64,000 bases of DNA from positions 3,095,562 to 3,159,561 of the forward strand of contig CM036624.1 of assembly GCA_020746105.1 (NCBI GenBank), in the 5' to 3' direction. The translations under genes and the position numbers were made by a program. Below are positions 50,752 to 63,654 of the stretch, in pieces; position 1 is the stretch's first letter, and each line of letters begins with the position of its first letter. The stretch is from Trogon surrucura. Its lineage: Eukaryota > Chordata > Aves > Trogoniformes > Trogonidae. Under the pieces are notes generated by a model, which saw only the letters and a program-made list of their open reading frames with translations, was not told where the DNA came from and did not search any database.

Positions 50752-52732
50752 GGAAGAAAATTAAGAGCTTTTCCTCAAGTTTCCTTTCATTTCTTATCTT
50801 CCTGAAATACATATATACAGTTTGTTCCAGGAAATGTCTGAAATGCCTTCTGGTAGCTTTTAAATAAACATGAAAAAAAATCTCCTTTTGAGTTCAAAGA
50901 GTTTCAAATAATGACAGGGGAAGAGTTCTCGGACTGTAACACGGATGTAAACAAAGGTCAGGAATCACTCTCAATAACTAAAATACATTATCGTTACTTT
51001 TGGACTTTTAGCATGCTATGGCATAACTGAATTAAACTTGAGCAAAGCTCTAATGTGCTTCCAGAGCAATCTTTTCCTGTACGCGAAAACCGACAGACCT
51101 CAGCTACATTTCTCAGCTAGGAGCTAATGTTTCTGGGTCCATGTTGCTGTTGCAGTTTCGTTTGTCAGTGAAGCCTTATTTACTCGCTTCCTGTTATTAA
51201 TTATGGGAAACAGGATCTCTTCAGACTGTAGGAGAGGCTCTTTTAACTGCTGTCTAGACTTTGCAAGACAAAATATTGATGACCTCTTTAATGTTTGTGC
51301 GGAGACACAAACTGAGAAAAAGAAAAACCAACCAAAAAAAAAAAACCCCACAAATATCGTTACCTCAACAAGCTTAAGACTCCTTATCACACATTCGCAA
51401 AAAAAATTTTTAAAAAAATCCTTTAAATCACTCAGGCTTACATCCTTATTGTTAGTCACTGAAGTACGGTTTTCTTCCATAGCTGGATACTTTCTTCGTC
51501 TGTCACACTGATTAATTAACAGCTCACAGTATGAGCCCTGAGCTTAAATAGCCTGCTGAAACGAGGAGGACAGATCAACGTTAATATTCCATAAAAAGCT
51601 GAAGAAGAAAAATGCTTTCTTCAGCACAAAGGGATCTGTCTTCTAAAAAAAAAATAATAATAAATTAAAAAAAAAAACCCTGTTTGGTTACATTACACAA
51701 GGAGATGAAATCACATGGTCTGCAAAGGAAGACTGCAGCAGAGCATTAAAACACAAGTTAGGAAATCCTTGAAAGGTTTTAAATTAAACTGTTGGTTGGA
51801 AGCAACCAGGTCTTGAACGCTAGTGAAACAATTTTCACCACTATTAGAAGAGCCAGTTTGTCACACACAATAAATAAGTCTATAAACACAGTACCATTGC
51901 CTCCACGGATTTACAGGGAAAGGGCACACAATTACATGAAACGGAGGGCTGCTAAGACATTAAATCTAAAGCTGGTTTTAGCCAAAATGTTTGTAGTTTC
52001 TCTCCCCGCACACACCTTTCCAAAACTGTTACAGTCCAGCAATTATTTCAAGAGTTTGACTTTCAACAGCTACAGCCTCTCTTCCCCTTTTTCAAGCCCC
52101 TCCAGTACTGCTGAGTGGACAAAAATTACAGACGCAAGAAAAGCTGACAAATGAGCGCAAAGCCCCTCCTCTCCAGTGCCTCGACAGCCGGAGCTCCTGC
52201 CAAAACATGCCTGAAAGCCAGCGAGGAGACAAAGACACAAAGATTCCATTTTCGCAGGGAAAAATAGATTTCGTGTAGGAACTACCGGGGAGAAGAGCAC
52301 CCTGGCACGTGCGTCGTTTCAAAAGCAGAGCAGGGATGGATGTTTCAAGAAAAATGAAATAATTCTTGGTTAGTCAGTGAGCTCAGCAAATGCTGCTTAA
52401 CACACGGCTCTTTTGAAACTGCAGAGTGCGACGGGGGTGGGAGCTTCCATAAAGCTGGAAAAACACTTTCAGTCGTGGAAAACCTTCAGTTCAACCCAAT
52501 CCAAGCTAAGAGTTCACCGCTGCGGCTTTAAATCATCTCCAGATAACCCTGGAGCACACGTGCAACCAAAAGCAAAAGTAAATCCAGCTTTTTTTTTTTT
52601 TTAAGCTCAAATCTGGTTAAATGTGTTTACTATTAAAAGATTCTTCCCTGGGGCCGTCATTAATAAAGTTGCAATGAGGTTAAAACCCTGGCACCTAAGC
52701 ATTTCCAAGTTTGCAAGGTTTTTTTTCCATAG

Positions 52733-52827
52733 CAAGTTTACTACTTTTGGCTTGTCACGCTATCGTGACTGGCGCTCACCGCTGAGCTGGAACAGGTCTG
52801 CCCATAAGCAGGGAGATCAGCAGCAAG
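52733..52827 (+). other. possible 95-nt exon
   Basis: A strong acceptor (gttttttttccatag, ending 52732) and a strong donor (CAAG|GTGAGCGC at 52827/52828) bound 95 bases. Two frames hit TGA; one stays open and reads KFTTFGLSRYRDWRSPLSWN and on to the donor, starting after one base and ending with one base over. Neither the peptide nor a domain is recognised. The phase does not continue in frame into the candidate at 55970, which would meet a stop, so the two are not adjacent coding exons of one protein. A non-coding transcript or chance pairing remain possible. Confidence 0.3.
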
Positions 52828-52829
52828 GT

Positions 52830-55800
52830 GAGCGCAGGCAGAGGTAAAAAGCAGAGGAAAAAAAAGCAAGCACATAATCTCTTTTTGCAACTAGTCAGAA
52901 ATTGGGAAAAAAGTGCAAATGATGATGAGAAGATTTGGGATGATTCAAGTCTCTCATTAGTTTAAAGATGGAAATTATATGTACACCAAGACAGCATACA
53001 GGATTTAAAACTATCAGCTACCTGAAGGGTGATCCCAATCCATTAGTGATAAAAGTAGCTACTGTTAAATGAGCTCCCACCAGACTGGGAACTTGGAAAG
53101 AAGAGGTGTGAAACAGAGGCTTAGTCATAAGCAAGGTTTTCAAAATGTTCCCAGCTCTGATAATTGCTGCTCACCAACATGCAGCATTCTTTCAAGTTTT
53201 TGGCTTCTAACAGCCCACTTTTTCAGGTGAGGCTGCTCCTACATATCTGGTGGCAGAGGCATCCAAATTCAGCCGAAGCCTTCAAGTCTTTGAGCAGAAA
53301 AGCTACAGCAGTACAAACAGAGCATAGAAAACGGGATGAAAACACTAAAAACGTGATTCATGCCCTGAATTGACAGGTTTGCGATTGAGAATAAAATGCA
53401 AGTGCTGAGAGCTCTGGGCGAGAGGACTCCCAGGGGCCCCCTGCCCCATGGAGAGCCCTGCAGCGAGACCATCTCTCCAATCTCTCCTCACCCTCACAGT
53501 CATCACACCCCTGCCCACCCGGGCTCCGGGCATGAGGATGCGGCGGGGTTCTCGCTCTGAACCCACGTGCTACTTCACAGCCCTTGCTCTTCCCATCTCG
53601 TCTGCTCCTGAAGACCGCTCTCATGATAGGTTTAAAACAGAAAGGGCCAATAATTCTTTGCTTAGCGAATAAAACCACTTCAGAAGATCAACGCTGTTTG
53701 CTGTTGGGGGATTGAGACGGTCAAGAATAGTATATGGAAAAACAAAGATTGCGCTGAGAAACAACAAGGTGAAGAACAGGGAATGTAAGAGCGAACCTGG
53801 AACATCACACATTTAGTTGCAAGTTCACATTAATTTTTCATTAAATTTCTTCACATCGCTTTAGCTGATCCCACTCTCCTCCCACTCGAAGTCTAGTCTT
53901 CACAACCAGACAATATCTAAATGTTTTGTGTTCTTTTTAGGCACTTTACCACATCCAATTATCACTCAGCCTCTCGTCTGGAAAAAAAAAATGCCATCCT
54001 CCTCATGCACAGCTATTCCTATTTGGCCTCCATTCTCAACCAGTTGAAACCACCATCACATTTTTTTTTGTTAGTGCAAAGGGATTCTAAATGTTGGCTC
54101 ACTAGACAGATGTGGAAAAAAAAAAAAATGTCTGCATCTACCAGTTTGATCCTCTTACTTTTTTTACCCCCTTCAAATTCTCATAAAGTAGATACCAACC
54201 TCCTCCTGTATTCTACTCACAGAAAGTAGAACTGCTGCACTAATACACAGATCGAGAGTGATATCATTGTGTGATTTCCAGAAATACTGCAAAAGAAGGA
54301 GACTTAGTTCTGGAATCAAACTCCAGAAGGACTAACAGCAGAGCTATATTAAAAAAAAAAATTAACACAAACAAAAAAAAAACCCCACAAGACAGAAGGC
54401 CGCAGTTATTGATGGGGTGAAAGAGAAGGCAGAGAATGAAATAAGAAACAAGATTTATTTATAAAGAGTTACAAACAAGCTTTCCCTTATACAGCCTATA
54501 AACTCCTTTTTCAGACTACCATTACAAGGGAATCTTTGGAGATAAAAAACTCAAGTCATATCAGATTGTGGAAACACTGCAGCAGTTGAAAAATAGTATC
54601 ACTTGATTTCACATATATAGTGGCCTGCTCCCTCACTCAGCTAGCACCATTCCTATTTGAATGCTTCTGAAGACCAAACCCTTGAATTATTTCAACCTAT
54701 AAAAGCTGTCGAAAGTCGAAACGAAACCTCACGTCTCTGTCTAATGCCTGTCGCTGCAACCAAGTTCATTTTAATGACCGCATGTCCAGGCAATATATGG
54801 CACAGGGTTTGAAAAGGAAGGACTCTTATGTTTTAGTTGGCAGCATAGGTTTTTAGCATAAAATTTATTAGCATTCATGGGCATTACGTAATTAAAGGAC
54901 TGTGCTTTTATTCCCTGAGGGGTAGCAGGGTGTGCGTGGTGAGGGGATATGTCCTGTAAAGTAGACAAATAACGCATGTGAGATTTCCCAAAGCTATTCA
55001 AAGAATTCAAGCTTGCATTTTCCTCTCTTAATCGCAACTAAACAAGATGGATCCGAAATTCTCAAAATGTCTTCCATGAAACTGCGTCAAGGTTAATACT
55101 CCAGACCAGCCTTTTTAAGCATATGCTATATAATTAGAGTGTTTTGCAGACCACAAGCTCTTCAAAAAGTAATCGTTAGACCACTGGAAAGTGTAGATTT
55201 GAAAAGATTTCTTTGTAGATTTAATACACCATGCTTACATTATACTAGATTTATTTAGAGGAGTCCAAATTAATAAAGTGGCTTTGAGAAGCAACTCATT
55301 TGTTACTTGAGCCCTGGCATTTTCAGTCCCGAATGCCAAGAATTTAGAAGGCTTTGGGAATCCCATCAGGGAACCCCATCGCACTTCAGGGACAGAGGGT
55401 AGTCACTTATGTAGTTCCCTGGGTGCCTTTGAACACTGCAAGCTAAGGTTGGAACAGTTTTCAGAGCTGTTGAAAAACTGCAGGTTTTCTGGACATTTCG
55501 TCAGGATTGGTGCATGGCTCCTGTAAAGATCAGGCTATCACCTAGACCTGTATTTGAGTACCTAAGTGAGATTATTTTTCTTTAAGACAGAAAATGAATT
55601 CAAAACTACGCTATGGAAAAAAAAAAAAAAAGAATCTCACAAAAGCCGCAAGGCAGAATGGCATGCGACAAAATACCACAGACCCATGTATTTATGATGT
55701 TTAAATTATTGAAAATAAGGCTTATTCACTATATTGTATCTCAGTTTAATATTCTAAATGATCTAATTTCACTCAGAGCTAACTTGAAGCTCAACATTTT

Positions 55801-55969
55801 ACCTGAAAATCCAAAAGAAAAGAATTAGTACAAACGGTACAAACCCACTCAGACCTTTATAGCGACACCAGCAGTTTTCCCTTAAGTAATGTTAAGACCA
55901 GTTGTCAGCTGATCTACTCAACATATCTTAAACTATCACACAAAAATTCTCTATTTCTTTGTCTTGTAG
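52830..55969. other. non-coding DNA
   Basis: No gene recognised. A GC-richer patch at about 53410-53600 with CpGs carries overlapping frames on both strands (53345-53678), as expected from composition. The rest is AT-rich with A runs. Confidence 0.4.
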
Positions 55970-56083
55970 AGAAATCACCACAGAGCTGCAGACAAGCAGG
56001 TGAAGTCAACTGAGGACAATGTGACCAGCATCATCTGTGGCAGTTCCCCAGAAGTCAATGAAACACCTTATCGGGTCTTCAAG
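55970..56083 (+). CDS. candidate internal coding exon, unidentified gene
   Basis: This is the best exon-like segment in the window. The acceptor has an uninterrupted pyrimidine-rich tract (ttctctatttctttgtcttg, then tag) ending at 55969, and the donor is AAG|GTACAT. Between them lie 114 bases, exactly 38 codons, with one open frame and stops in the other two. In that frame a stop (TAG) lies directly before the exon and another six codons after the donor, so the open stretch coincides with the splice boundaries. The peptide starts RNHHRAADKQ, contains TEDNVTSIICGSS and ends PYRVFK; NVT and NET are potential glycosylation sequons. No ATG is needed for an internal exon, and short-ORF searches starting at ATG miss it. 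I cannot name the protein. A 38-codon open frame is not rare by chance. Confidence 0.4.
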
Positions 56084-59000
56084 GTACATCCCAGAGATTA
56101 GTTGCTTGTGCCATGCAAGTAGTAAATGATCAAAACAAGCTGTTTTCTTCAATTACATAAAGACACCTGCAGCAGTGTGAGCTGTAACCTTCTACAGAAG
56201 AGCATACCCTCCCAAATTACGTTGTTTATTAGCGCTTCGTTAACAATGTGTCACCTCAGCCCAGTGGTCAGGCAGCACAGTGGTCTCAGGCAGAAGGAAA
56301 AGGTCGTTACAAAACTCCACCTGCCTCATTTGGACAAATCAAGTAAGTACATCCGAGCCACAGGTTGCACACGAATATCTGAATGCTACTTTTCGTCCCG
56401 TGCTCTTTGTTCATTTTGTGCCAAAGCCATAAGCCTTCTTCAGAGGAATCAGCAAAATGGTGTAGAGACTGAATTAAACAGACAAGGTTTTTAAATGGCT
56501 TAACACTTTTTGCTTTTCTTTTCATAAGAACAGGACCCCAGGTAAATGATGCCTTCCAACAGAGCACATGAAAATCTTAATTATGGAAATCGCTATTCTA
56601 GGCACTAGGTGCCATTTTATTTTCCCAGCAGGATGTTTTTCATCTCATCAAGAGTTTCCAAGGCTGTTTAGTGTTTCTGTGTATGCAAAACTTATTTAAG
56701 GGCCCCCAAAAAGACCTACTAATTAAAAAGAAACGAGTCAAGTGGTCAGACAGACTGGAACTTGAGGATTATAGGTAAGAGGGATGAAGTGAAGGCTTAG
56801 AAACTATAATTTCTCTTTCTGTGGTAGCAGCAGAAGCAAAAGCAGACCAGGCAAATTAAAGATGTGGCTGACTAAGCCAGCAGTCTGGAAACAAGACATA
56901 GCAAAAAACAGAACAGCAAGTCATCTGCACCCCACTTTTAAAAAGCCAGAAGTGCTGACCTTTTCTTTTCTCTCTCTCTCTTCCTGTTATTCTTATCAGT
57001 CACAAATATCCTCCAGCTGGTACCCTTCCAGCCCTTGCTCACCAGTTCTAATTTCCCACCCCCGTCTTGGGGAGTTAATCGTAATTCCCAGGACTGCGGA
57101 TGAGTCCTCCGTAGTGGGAGTTGTCAGCAAACAAGAAAGGACACTCCTAAAAGAAGGGCAGGTGAAATAACAGAGTTGCATTTCTGCTCTTTTTTTGCTT
57201 TCTTTCTTTTTTTTTTGAGCCTTGTTTGTCAAACACGTAAAAACAATCTCTCCGTGCAGAACAATATTTCACGTTCTTTGAGAGCGGTTTTGTCTGCTCA
57301 GTAAAACGAGCGTCTAGATACAGAAAGTTCTCCGATTAAAAAAATGGAGATTGCCACCATATTTTTCAGATGCATTAAGTGTCTTGTGATTTATTATTTT
57401 CAGGAAAAAAAAAAAAAAACACCCAACAACTTTTCTTCAGTTTCTAGCCTGCTTACCCTGAATCTTTAAAAATTAAGTTAAAAATCATTGTGCCACAAAC
57501 TAATGAGGGTGTATATTGTTTTCCATATCAGAAAGATCTATGAACTCTTGCAAATATAAGTTACATCAAGAACAACAACATCATCCCAAATGAACCGTTT
57601 GTCTCTCCTCAGCAGCAGGTATGGACTTGCTTACTAGAAGTAAAAGGAACATTAATTGCCTTGCTTAGGCAGCTTTTCGGTCAGTGTTGCCAATCTATTA
57701 TTTGTCTCAACTTATTTTAGCATAAACCTGTGGACTATTTTTGATCTCAGTTTATACATCATGAATGAATATCACCTGGTGCATTTCCCCTGTGTTCTTC
57801 TGGGCTCAGAAGAAACCCATCATTTCAGATTTGTGGTAGCTGCACTTTTAAGCGCTGCCATCTCAACGCTAACCATGCTAATGCTGCTGCATTGAAAAAT
57901 TGCGTCTAATTTGAGGCACTCTCAAGCTCTTTGCAAACAATTATCCATTAAATACATTTCGAAAATGTTTACAAGTTTCATGCCATAAATCTTTAACAGG
58001 TACAAAATTGATACAGACAAATTAAGTGCCCGTTTCTTCTCAGAAATTAATTTTAGGTGGCACGGGGCCATTGCCTGATGCCTTCATCTGAAGGAAATCA
58101 ATTGCTATTTTCCATTTTCGTACAAGTTTAAGGGTATGAGAACAGCAAGAGTATTCTAAACATTAAATAAATCCTATACTCGGAACAGTCCCCAGCCCTC
58201 CTTTCGAGTGGGTATTTGAGGAGATTCTTTACATCTCCTCCCACGCAGTTTCTCTGCTTCATAAGCAGGAGCCAGCTGCTGGTTCTTTCAAGTCTAGTGG
58301 TTAGCTGACATTTACAATTAGTTTATGTTTTCCATTCTGTCTTAGCAAGGAAAAGAGCTAGAAAATTACTTTGAAAAAGAGTGAAGATTAAATCGTAATA
58401 TTTCCAGTTCCCCAAAACCGAAGGAGCCTGCCCCCAAGGTTTTTTGCTAGGGCATAAAGGAAAGGAGATAAAGACAAGGCTGTGCACAAGCACAGATAAT
58501 GGGACCAACCAGTGCTGGCTTTGCTGTTACTGTTCTCTCCCCTGGAAAATACCTTGTTGTAACTCTTGACCAGCGGTGCCGATTTTACTATTTATTTCCT
58601 TTTCAATTTTGTTCTCTAAAAACAACTAAACCCAACAACTCTGCATATAGCATCGATTACATTCCTGGCTTGACAAGAGTTCGCAACATTATTTAGCAAC
58701 TGCCACAAAACAAAACAAAGTCATGTATACCCACGATGCAGTAAGTTACGAAGTATTGCACTTAGTTCTGCAAACAACTGCCTAACGAACCCACGTGAAA
58801 GGTTGACACTAGAGTCTAACTCTCCCCTCCAGACATACACACACACACACACGTGCACACACTATAACACAGCCCTAATATCTGACTTAGCTCCTGGGTA
58901 AGCACACCCATAGAGCTCTGTTTCAGGTTTGTCTTTCTGAAATTTATCTTGAAAAGAAGCTCAGGTATCAATTTCAAGCATATAAAATTAGTATACCAGG

Positions 59001-62000
59001 GTACAGATACAAAAACAGTAGTGCCGTGGCCACCATTGTAACAGTGCACTTAATAAGATTATTTTCAAATTAGCAGGTATTTTGAACTTGTGAGGTTAGA
59101 GATGACTCTCTTTTAGGAGAATTTCATACAAGAAGGGATTGGGAAAACAGAGGTGACCTGATAAGCAAAATTCCCTCCACGGCGGGAAGTCAAAGAAGCC
59201 ATACCTGTAGCTGTTAAGAGCCCACTAAAACCCTCAGTAAAACTAAGCTCAGAAGTCAGTCAGCTGGTAATACTGTGTTTATTTAATGCACTTTTACAGA
59301 GCCGAAATCCAGAGTATGTAGCCCTTTATCTGATGATAAATACTACCAAAGAGCTCTACAAGAGGTAACATTAACAGGATTGCTCTAGATAAGAGAACGA
59401 ACTTGGAACTGTGCAATTACTGGATGGCTCCAAACTTTATCTGATATGTTTGGGAGATGCAGAAGAAAACCATCCCTGACAACTCAGTACAGAGAATGCC
59501 AGAAAATACAATACTGGTTTGTTTTGGTTTTTTTTTTGTCTAGGTCTAGGTCAGGATATTTGGAAGCATCCATGACCAAATATGATTTCTTTTTCCTAAA
59601 TCGACACTTCCATGACTGAATATCCATCGAGGCAGTTATAAAAGTCATACTGGCTCGTAACATCTGCAGGAACTCAGGGGTGCAGCTGTTCATTGCACAC
59701 GTGTTAAACAGGCAGCACCAACAACTGTAAAAACAGGTCAAAGCAAAACCAGTAAGGACACGAAATGAAGAATTTCATACAGATACCTGGAATAAGATGT
59801 AGAAAAAAACCCCTTTCCTAACAGTCATCAAGCTGGAAGCGCTAGGAGAAAAAGCGGTCTGCAGCAATCCACACACAATAGGTCTTGAGCATTACTTCCT
59901 TTAATTGTGTCTGCACTTCTGGGGCACTGGGTTTTTCTAAACAGTACCCGATGCCCACTTTCAAGTGCAGCCAACAAACATCTGAACGTCACAGCACCCT
60001 TGCAAGAGAAAGTTACAGGACTGCGAGTTTAAGACAAACGGAACTATTCCAAAGAGATCAAATATACCCCAATGCTACCTCCTCTTGTTTCTTTGAATTA
60101 AAAATGAAGAGCAGCAGCTTATCTGGATAGCAGAAACTAATTAAAAATGATCTTTTCTAAAGAATGAAGGAGAAAAGCACCAACCTCTAAAAATAAGGTG
60201 GAAACCCATCTGGAGATGGGTGACAATGCCTGTTTCTTTTTGCAAAGTAATGATTCAGAAGTATGCCCAAAAACACGTTTAAGTGATAAAAGTTATAACA
60301 TTAAGTACTAAAAACGAAGTGCTTCCTATGGGAGGCATGATCCAACCGTCACCTTTCTTTAAAGCGTCTGTCAGTGGGGAAAATCAGACATATCTGTGCT
60401 CAAGTACATTAAAAGAAAATATCTACAATACCTTAGCATGCATGCTGAACTTTTTGAAAGACACTTTACTGATTTCAGTTAGAATTTGTACTTCAAAAGA
60501 GGTGCTGTAGCAGTCAAAAATAAGCTAAGGTTTTACAGGTTTTTGTATGAATGGAAGAAGGAGATTCAGATATATCAGACTGATTATTTTTTGTTCTTCC
60601 ATGAAGTGTCACTTTGGCTTTACGAATAGGATTTTTTTCCCTCCCCTCACAATTGGTTTTTTGTTTGGTTTTGTATTTTCTAAAGCAGCCCTCGCATCGT
60701 CAACATCAGTTCTAGCTTTTGCTATGCATAAACGTTAAAAACATAACGCACGCACACAGACATCAAGATGCTTCTTTGCAAGACTCGGTGAAATAAATAC
60801 AAAATTTTTTCCATTGCCCCAAATGGAGCCCTTCAATCACAGTATGTTTCTCTCTTTCCACGTGTAGTTGTTTCACTTGATTAGTAAAGGCTAATTCTGT
60901 ATCATTAGAGTTTTTTCTTTACTAGACAACATGAACAATGGAACTAGGCATTCCTGTTAAGACTTATTAGAAAAAAAATATATCGCTTCCTCAGAGAGAT
61001 TAAAAAAAGATAATCTGAATGCTTTTCATTCTGTGTTAGCCTAAATAGAGGTATGTTTAAATTATTTGAGTTTTCTTTTTTGGGAAAGGAGGTCATAGCA
61101 AAGGAAAGAGGATGAGAAAAACTAGGCAGCATCCTCACTTTCCAGATAGATAGCAGCCTGATCATTAAGACTTTCTCACAGAGAGTATTGGAAACCCAGG
61201 TTTCCAGGCTCTCCTCCAACAACAACAGAGCCCTGACATTTCGGAGACACACTAAAACCACCAGGCTATCAACCATTCTAGGCCAGCAAGGGATCTTTTC
61301 TTCTCCTCACACAAAAGGCCTTCCCAGACAAAACTTCCACTGAAAAAAATATACTCCTTCAAAACATCTTGAGTTTTCCCCAGAGGGGAAAAAAAAAAAT
61401 AAATTGAATTTTCAATCAGACGTAGATACAGTTTTGTATATATCTGCAATTGCAGGGAAAAACTCTGAACAGGATGAGAAAAAAAACACTCTTTCTGTAA
61501 AGTTCTAGTAACACCCTTAATCATATTACAAGGCTTAGCGCACTACATTAATTTGTTAAATTAACAGAGTTGGACTTTTAGATGAAACAAAGAAGAGAGA
61601 CGAGACTGTGATCCAACACAAGCATGTTATAAAAACAGTGATGTTCAAAATAAGCCAAGTATTTTCTGGTGCTTGAACCCTAGCAAAGCACTTTCTCCCT
61701 TAGGGCAGTTATTAGGTGTTTTTTTTCTTCGTTTTTGTTACTTTTTTTTTAATGGTGATATATCAGTTCTACTGCTACGTTAAATACACTCAGTTCTTAT
61801 TCCCGAGAACAGCAGTTTTCATCAGACGCTCTTTTTGGCATTAGCAATAGCTATGATAGGGTCGCTTTCTCTCAAACTTTGCACTTTATAGAAGACCACA
61901 AGCCTCAGAAGATCCCTGTGTAGAACAAACACCCTGGGCCAACCTATCATGTTGATATTAACCTACGCACAGTCCAGTAACTTTTCCACACTGAAGGAGT

Positions 62001-62732
62001 CTTATACCAAGCAGTGCAAGATAACTCATTTCTTTGCAGCTGAATGATTTTTTTTTTTTTAATTTCCTCCAGCATCTTCCTTTTAATTACAATTTACATT
62101 TCAAGATTCTGGAGAGATACCTGCTGCTGTTGCCAAAGGGCAACATAAGATGCAGCCGTTCCAGCACACGCTAGGGAAAGAAAGGGGCTGGTTACAGGGA
62201 CCCCCACACCTTCCCTTTTTCACATAGCCCAATAAACTCCATTATAATCGATGCAGGACGCAGAAAACAGAAAAGAGGGCTAATTGAGTTTAAAAGCTAT
62301 GCAGCTGCAGCCAAATTTAGGAAATGCCTCCAAGCTTGCTTGAATATTTAGTAATAAACCTAGACCACGCAGCAAACAATGTTCAACTCTACATACCCAG
62401 AAGGGAGAGAAGATGCTTTTCTCCATATTCCAAAGCCCCTCCAGTATTTCACCAACGAAGTAGGGCTCTAGGGATCTGAGAATCAGCATCTCAATTTTTC
62501 TGAGCCTAAAGGCAGAGCTATATACTGTTGGCAGTTACTATAATCTTGATTACAGATTTCTATTAACAGTAATACATCAACACCATCACCTGAAATCAAG
62601 GCCCTGTTTAAATACGCCTTGTAAAAAAAAAGTTTTAAAAAAAGTTAAAAAGCATGAAAACCGACCAAAAGAGCACACCATTTTCAGGTTAAGCAGATTA
62701 GGGAAATAGAAGTAGCTGTACAGAATTTAGAA
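56084..62732. other. AT-rich non-coding DNA
   Basis: No gene or mobile element recognised. It includes an (AC)8 run at 58837-58852 and A or T runs. Frames of 60-122 codons occur on both strands without domain resemblance. Confidence 0.45.
58837..58852 (+). repeat. (AC)8 microsatellite
   Basis: Eight uninterrupted AC units, followed by gtgcacac. Confidence 0.85.
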
Positions 62733-62780
62733 CAGAAGAGGAATGCATGTTTGGCATTCCTCTTCTGCCACAGGTGGCAG
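62733..62780 (+). repeat. two overlapping perfect inverted repeats
   Basis: Arms cagaagaggaatgc (62733-62746) and gcattcctcttctg (62754-62767) are perfect 14-base complements around a 7-base loop. The last bases of the second arm also start a second palindrome: ctgccac (62765-62771), loop ag, gtggcag (62774-62780). Only one of the two hairpins can form fully at a time. The stem is shorter than a typical microRNA precursor, and no known mature microRNA sequence is recognised. Confidence 0.85.
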
Positions 62781-63239
62781 TTATAGGTAGTACCTGGAAA
62801 GGTTTCTGCCCTTGATCAACTGCTCACTTGGGCATTTATAGTAATTTCAATAGTCTGTAGCGATCCTTTAAAATGAGATAATCCATAATCTGAATATCCA
62901 CAGTATTTAATGGAATAATTAGCTGTGGAAGGAATCCAAAATCAGCCCTCAATCCAGTCATGAACACGTTCGAGAAATGTGAACACACGTGTGTTCAACC
63001 GTAGTAGGACAGGTTCTGAAATAATACCAGAAAGAGGGGACCAACCACAACTAAACTTATCCTCACATTCTTAGTGAGTGTTTTTCCTGAATCCAAGCTT
63101 TATTAAGCTTTTCACATCCTATAAATACAGCCCTGTGAAACAGTAGCAGAAACATCAGAGCTGAACATCCAGAAACACTCCCGTAGATGGGTTTTTCTCC
63201 TTCCCACTGTAATCGTTGCTAGAGCAAGCAAGGAGCATG
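62781..63239. other. non-coding DNA
   Basis: Nothing recognised. Confidence 0.5.
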
Positions 63240-63654
63240 GTGAAGAGGAAAGGTCTAGAGAACAAGTCCTGTGAGGAGTGGCTGAAGGAGCTGGAGTTAT
63301 TCAGCCTGAAGAAAAGGAGGCTCAGAGGAGCCTTATCACTCGCTACAACTACCTGAAAGGAGGTTGTAGTGAGGTGGGTGTCCGTCTCATTTCCCGAGTA
63401 ACAAGCAGTAGCATAAGAGGAAATGACCTCCAATTGCACCAGGGGAGGTTTAGACTGGATATTAGGAAAAAGGGTTATCAGGGATTGGAACAGGCTTCCC
63501 AGGGACACAGTTGAGTATATATATCCCTGGAGGTATTTAAAAGATGTGTAGACATGGTGCTTAGGGACATGGCTTAGTGGCGGACTTGGCAGTGTTAGGT
63601 TTACAGTTGGACTTGATTTTAGAGCTCTTTTCCAACCTAAATGATTCTATGAAT
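63240..63654 (+). mobile_element. CR1 LINE 3' fragment
   Basis: It contains the CR1 landmarks in order: ctagagaacaagtcctgtga followed by ggagtggctgaaggagctgg, ttattcagcctgaagaaaag then gaggctcag, ctacctgaaaggaggttgta, caggggaggtttagactgga, gaacaggcttcccaggga, and a tail ending ttttccaacctaaatgattc, then tatgaat. It is 5'-truncated with no intact reverse transcriptase. It extends about 95 bases further 5' than the fragment at 46335. The frames over it (78 codons plus, 117 codons minus) are decayed CR1 sequence, not host genes. Confidence 0.95.

Larger units (their letters stand above)
46699..52732. other. AT-rich non-coding DNA
   Basis: No gene supported. It holds T20 at 49282-49301, A23 at 50729-50751 and a less AT-rich patch around 50390-50610 with CpGs and C-rich runs. 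The frames there (92 codons plus, 108 codons minus) are proline- or glycine-rich by-products of composition. Confidence 0.45.

Noticed and set aside
57656..57895. Plus-strand 79-codon hydrophobic frame
   Set aside because: The frame opens at TTG, is Leu/Phe/Ser-rich from T-rich sequence, and has no recognisable transporter or receptor motif.
63155..63508. Minus-strand frame of 117 codons
   Set aside because: Mostly antisense to the CR1 fragment at 63240-63654.
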